Source of the DNA: Salinicola salarius
GTDB lineage: Bacteria > Pseudomonadota > Gammaproteobacteria > Pseudomonadales > Halomonadaceae
NCBI RefSeq assembly: GCF_002179555.1
Contig: NZ_NHOU01000003.1
Location: 1-64,000, forward strand
Direction: 5' to 3'
Length of the DNA stretch: 64,000 nucleotides
Shown piece by piece: positions 61,925 through 64,000 of the stretch; positions within the stretch are counted from its first letter, which is position 1, and every line of letters starts with the position of its first letter. Position numbers and translations under genes: made by a program. A model generated the notes under the pieces. That model was not told the DNA's origin, made no database searches, and was given only the letters and a program-made list of their open reading frames with translations.

Positions 61925-62530
61925 ATGAAATCTGGCATTTCCATCGCTCTGATCATCATCGTGCTACTGGCGCTGGCCGCTGGCGGCGTGCTCGCCAGCG
62001 ACCTCCGCTGGCCGCTGCCGGCCGATGCGCTGGCACCGTTGGGCCTGTATCTACTGGCACTGGTACTGGCGGGCTGGCTCTGCGTGCAACTGGTGATTCT
62101 GGCGAGAGGACTGACACGCCAGCAGCAGGCGCTGATCGAAAGCCAGGATGCGGTGCGCCGCCAGCTGGAAGCGGCCGAACTGTCCCAGTTGATGAGCCAG
62201 TTCGTGCAGCATGCCGAAGCGTTGCTGGACAAGGAGGGCCTCGATCCCAACAAGCGCAGCGTCATGCGCTGTCTGGCGGTCGATGCTCTGCGCGGCAACA
62301 GCGGCCGGGGCGACGTGAATTACACCCGCCTGGCGCAACTCTTCGAATGGCTGGATGCCGAGGCGCAGCGCCACGAGAATGACGCGCATCGCCTGCAACT
62401 GATGCTGCCGACACTCATGCAGTACGCCGAGATCGCCTGGCAGCTGTGCCAGGTCGGCGAGAGCCAGGCGGAGCGGCTGTCGCGCTTCCTGCAACACCAG
62501 CCGGCGCCACCCTCCCGCCACGACGCCTGA
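61925..62530 (+). CDS. Hypothetical two-helix membrane protein
   Basis: I do not recognise this family. The ~201-residue product has two N-terminal hydrophobic helices (ISIALIIIVLLALAAGGVL and LGLYLLALVLAGWLCVQLVIL). A cytoplasmic helical/coiled-coil region rich in Gln, Glu and Leu follows (about residues 65-195). The ATG at 61925 directly precedes helix 1; an ATG at 61892 would add 11 residues, and neither has a strong ribosome-binding site. It stands alone between pncC and the universal stress gene and ends before a bidirectional hairpin. Codon use matches the surrounding core genes. Confidence 0.65.
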   Translation: MKSGISIALIIIVLLALAAGGVLASDLRWPLPADALAPLGLYLLALVLAGWLCVQLVILARGLTRQQQALIESQDAVRRQLEAAELSQLMSQFVQHAEALLDKEGLDPNKRSVMRCLAVDALRGNSGRGDVNYTRLAQLFEWLDAEAQRHENDAHRLQLMLPTLMQYAEIAWQLCQVGESQAERLSRFLQHQPAPPSRHDA

Positions 62531-62613
62531 TCGATTCCCTATCATCCGCTGACGCCCCGGTCTACCGACACCCGATCCAACACCCGGGCCACCGATACCC
62601 GAAGCGACTGACG

Positions 62614-62647
62614 ACCGATCGCCACGACGAGCGTCCTGGCGATCGGT
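62614..62647. terminator. Bidirectional hairpin after the membrane protein and usp genes
   Basis: A perfect 10-bp inverted repeat (ACCGATCGCC / GGCGATCGGT) with a 14-base loop lies in the convergent gap. T-runs are absent on both sides, so the terminator call is moderate. Confidence 0.5.
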
Positions 62648-62681
62648 CGGCTGTGGGTGCCCAGTCAGCGCAGTACCAGTA

Positions 62682-63542
62682 TCAGCGCAGAATGAGCGTT
62701 GCCGTCCGCGCGTGGCGCAGCATGGCGGTCGTGGTACTGCCGACCAGCAGGTGGCGAATCCGCGAATGGCCATAGGCGCCCATGATCATCAGGTCGATCT
62801 GATGCTGGTCGGCGTATTCGGCGAGCATCTCGTCGACGTCGCCGGCCAGAATCGTGCCCTGGGCATCGACCTCACCCTCGCGAAGCCGATTCAGCGCCCA
62901 TTCGAGCTGGGCTCGCTGATCGTCGGTACCGGCCCCGACCATGATCACGTGACAGATCAGGCCGTTGAGCAGCGGGCTGTCGGCGATCATCTCGACGCCC
63001 TTGCGGGTCGTCCGGCCACCGTCGAAAGCCAGCAGCAGTCTCGAGGGCGGCTGGAATTCCGGAGGCGTCACCAGGATCGGGGTATGCAGCGTGCGTACGA
63101 CCCGCTCCAGATTGCCGCCCAGATGTTCGAGCGCCTCATCCTCTGACTCGCCGCGCTTGCCCAGCACGACCAGGCGAGTCTGAGGCTCGCGCTCGACCAG
63201 GGATTCGATCAGATTGCCGTGACGCAGCGCAGTGGAAACCGTGGTGTTCGGAGCCAGGCGCTCGGCCTGGCCGCGGGCGGCCTCCAGCAATTCGCGACCA
63301 TGCTGCTGGGCCAGCTTGGCACGCTGCTCGTCGAGATCGGTCAGCTGTTCGCGCAGATGTTCTCGGCTCCCGAGCCCGATCTGCCCGCTGGCATCGGTAG
63401 CGCCCAGACACGGCGCCTTGCTCAGCACGTGCATCAGCTCGAGCGGGGCGCCGATCCGTTCGGCGGCCCAGGCAGCCGCGGCGCACACCGCGAAAGCGTG
63501 ACGCGAATCGTCGATGCAGGCCAGAACCTGACGTTCACTCAT
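62682..63542 (-). CDS. Tandem universal stress protein (UspE-like)
   Basis: This 286-residue cytoplasmic protein is made of two Usp domains. Domain 1 (about 1-150) has QVLACIDDSRHAFAV and lacks a full ATP-binding loop. Domain 2 (about 155-286) keeps the G-x2-G-x9-G-S/T motif in GAYGHSRIRHLLVGSTT, so it may bind ATP. It lies 68 bases downstream of a SulP transporter gene on the same strand. Usp domains are often linked to SulP and other anion transporters, so a role in modulating that transporter is plausible. Confidence 0.9.
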   Translation of the reverse strand: MSERQVLACIDDSRHAFAVCAAAAWAAERIGAPLELMHVLSKAPCLGATDASGQIGLGSREHLREQLTDLDEQRAKLAQQHGRELLEAARGQAERLAPNTTVSTALRHGNLIESLVEREPQTRLVVLGKRGESEDEALEHLGGNLERVVRTLHTPILVTPPEFQPPSRLLLAFDGGRTTRKGVEMIADSPLLNGLICHVIMVGAGTDDQRAQLEWALNRLREGEVDAQGTILAGDVDEMLAEYADQHQIDLMIMGAYGHSRIRHLLVGSTTTAMLRHARTATLILR

Positions 63543-63610
63543 GGGATTCTCCTTTCAGCCGTTCTTGGTTGATGATCGAAAGCGGGCCAGACCGGCCCGA
63601 TAATCGGGCG

Positions 63611-64000
63611 TCAGTGACCCATGAGCTTCTCTACGGCGTCCGGCTTGTCATGCACCCCGAAACGATCGACCAGAGTGGCACTGGCCTGATTCATGCCCAC
63701 CACTTCGACCTCGGTGCCTTCGCGGCGGAACTTGATCACCACGTTGTCCAACGCCTCGACCGCCGTGATATCCCAGAAGTGCGCTCGGGAAACGTCGATC
63801 GTGGCTCGCTCGATCGCCTCCTTGAAATCGAAGCCGGCCGTGAAACGGGTCGATGACGCGAAGAACACCTGCCCCACGACCTCATAGTTGCGCGTCTTGC
63901 CATCGTCGTCCATGCGACTCCCGATGTAGAGAATCTGTCCCACCTTGTTGGCGAAGAACAGCGACGCCAGCAGCACGCCGACCAGCACGCCGATCGCCAG
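63611..64000 (-). CDS. SulP-family anion transporter, C-terminal end (partial)
   Basis: The 3' part of a SulP transporter gene (sulfate, bicarbonate or related anions) continues beyond the window edge. Visible are the end of the last membrane helix (AIGVLVGVLLASLFFANKVGQ) and the cytoplasmic STAS domain. The STAS region includes VVGQVFFASSTRFTAGFD, the conserved VDVSRAHFWDITAVEALD-like strand-loop, and VEVVGMNQASATLVDRFG. The start and most of the membrane domain are outside. It is followed by the usp gene in a probable two-gene operon. Confidence 0.9.
   Translation of the reverse strand: MAIGVLVGVLLASLFFANKVGQILYIGSRMDDDGKTRNYEVVGQVFFASSTRFTAGFDFKEAIERATIDVSRAHFWDITAVEALDNVVIKFRREGTEVEVVGMNQASATLVDRFGVHDKPDAVEKLMGH

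Overview
The window comes from a GC-rich, halomonad-like gammaproteobacterium (Halomonas, Salinicola, Chromohalobacter or Kushneria type). The evidence is the high-GC codon use, the gene order pncC-recA-recX-alaS-lysC-csrA-tRNA-Ser-tRNA-Arg, the smc-zipA-ligA-yheU block, the guaB-guaA pair, yciO/rnm/yciB/yciI, and a full glrK-qseG-glrR operon. Most of it is core chromosome. No phage, transposase, integrase or CRISPR array was seen.

Layout. 1-4.8 kb: an AT-richer type I restriction-modification cluster (hsdR-hsdM-hsdS, with hsdS stopping early). 4.9-8.4 kb: guaA and guaB, separated by a dispersed foldback repeat. 8.5-12.6 kb: a MocR-type regulator divergent from an MFS transporter, then xseA. 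12.7-17.3 kb: the GlrK/QseG/GlrR envelope-signalling operon, preceded by about 870 gene-free bases. That stretch carries a near-consensus sigma-54 promoter, an IHF site and GlrR-like boxes, which is the arrangement expected for a GlmY/GlmZ-type small RNA. 17.3-21.9 kb: argA, the phosphate transporter pitA with its PhoU-like partner, and a CYTH triphosphatase. 21.9-27.3 kb: signalling genes, namely an H-NOX/EAL pair, a voltage-gated K+ channel with a zinc ribbon, and a chemoreceptor. 27.4-32.3 kb: yciO, rnm, yciB, yciI and mnmC. 32.4-36.4 kb: a CitA/CitB-like two-component system divergent from a 2-hydroxycarboxylate transporter. 36.8-44.2 kb: yheU-ligA-zipA-smc. 44.5-45.7 kb: a LexA-like S24 protein without a DNA-binding domain, and a YigZ protein.

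45.7-52.6 kb is the main accessory-looking metabolic cluster: a GntR regulator divergent from a cytoplasmic gamma-glutamyltransferase-like enzyme, two half-size CHR-family membrane proteins, and a complete TctCBA tripartite carboxylate transporter. 52.7-61.6 kb: dusC, three tRNAs, csrA, lysC, alaS, recX, recA (with an SOS box) and pncC. 61.9-64 kb: a small membrane protein, a tandem universal stress protein, and the 3' end of a SulP transporter that runs off the window.

The strongest lead is the predicted GlrR/IHF/sigma-54-controlled non-coding transcript upstream of glrK (about 17,023 down to 16,509). Its regulator genes lie immediately downstream. Other leads are the GGT-CHR-Tct cluster with its operator-like palindrome, an H-NOX protein lacking the Arg of YxSxR, a LexA-like protease without a helix-turn-helix, paired DnaA boxes inside the mnmC promoter region, and two copies of a roughly 120-bp foldback element placed just after the stop codons of guaB and pitA.
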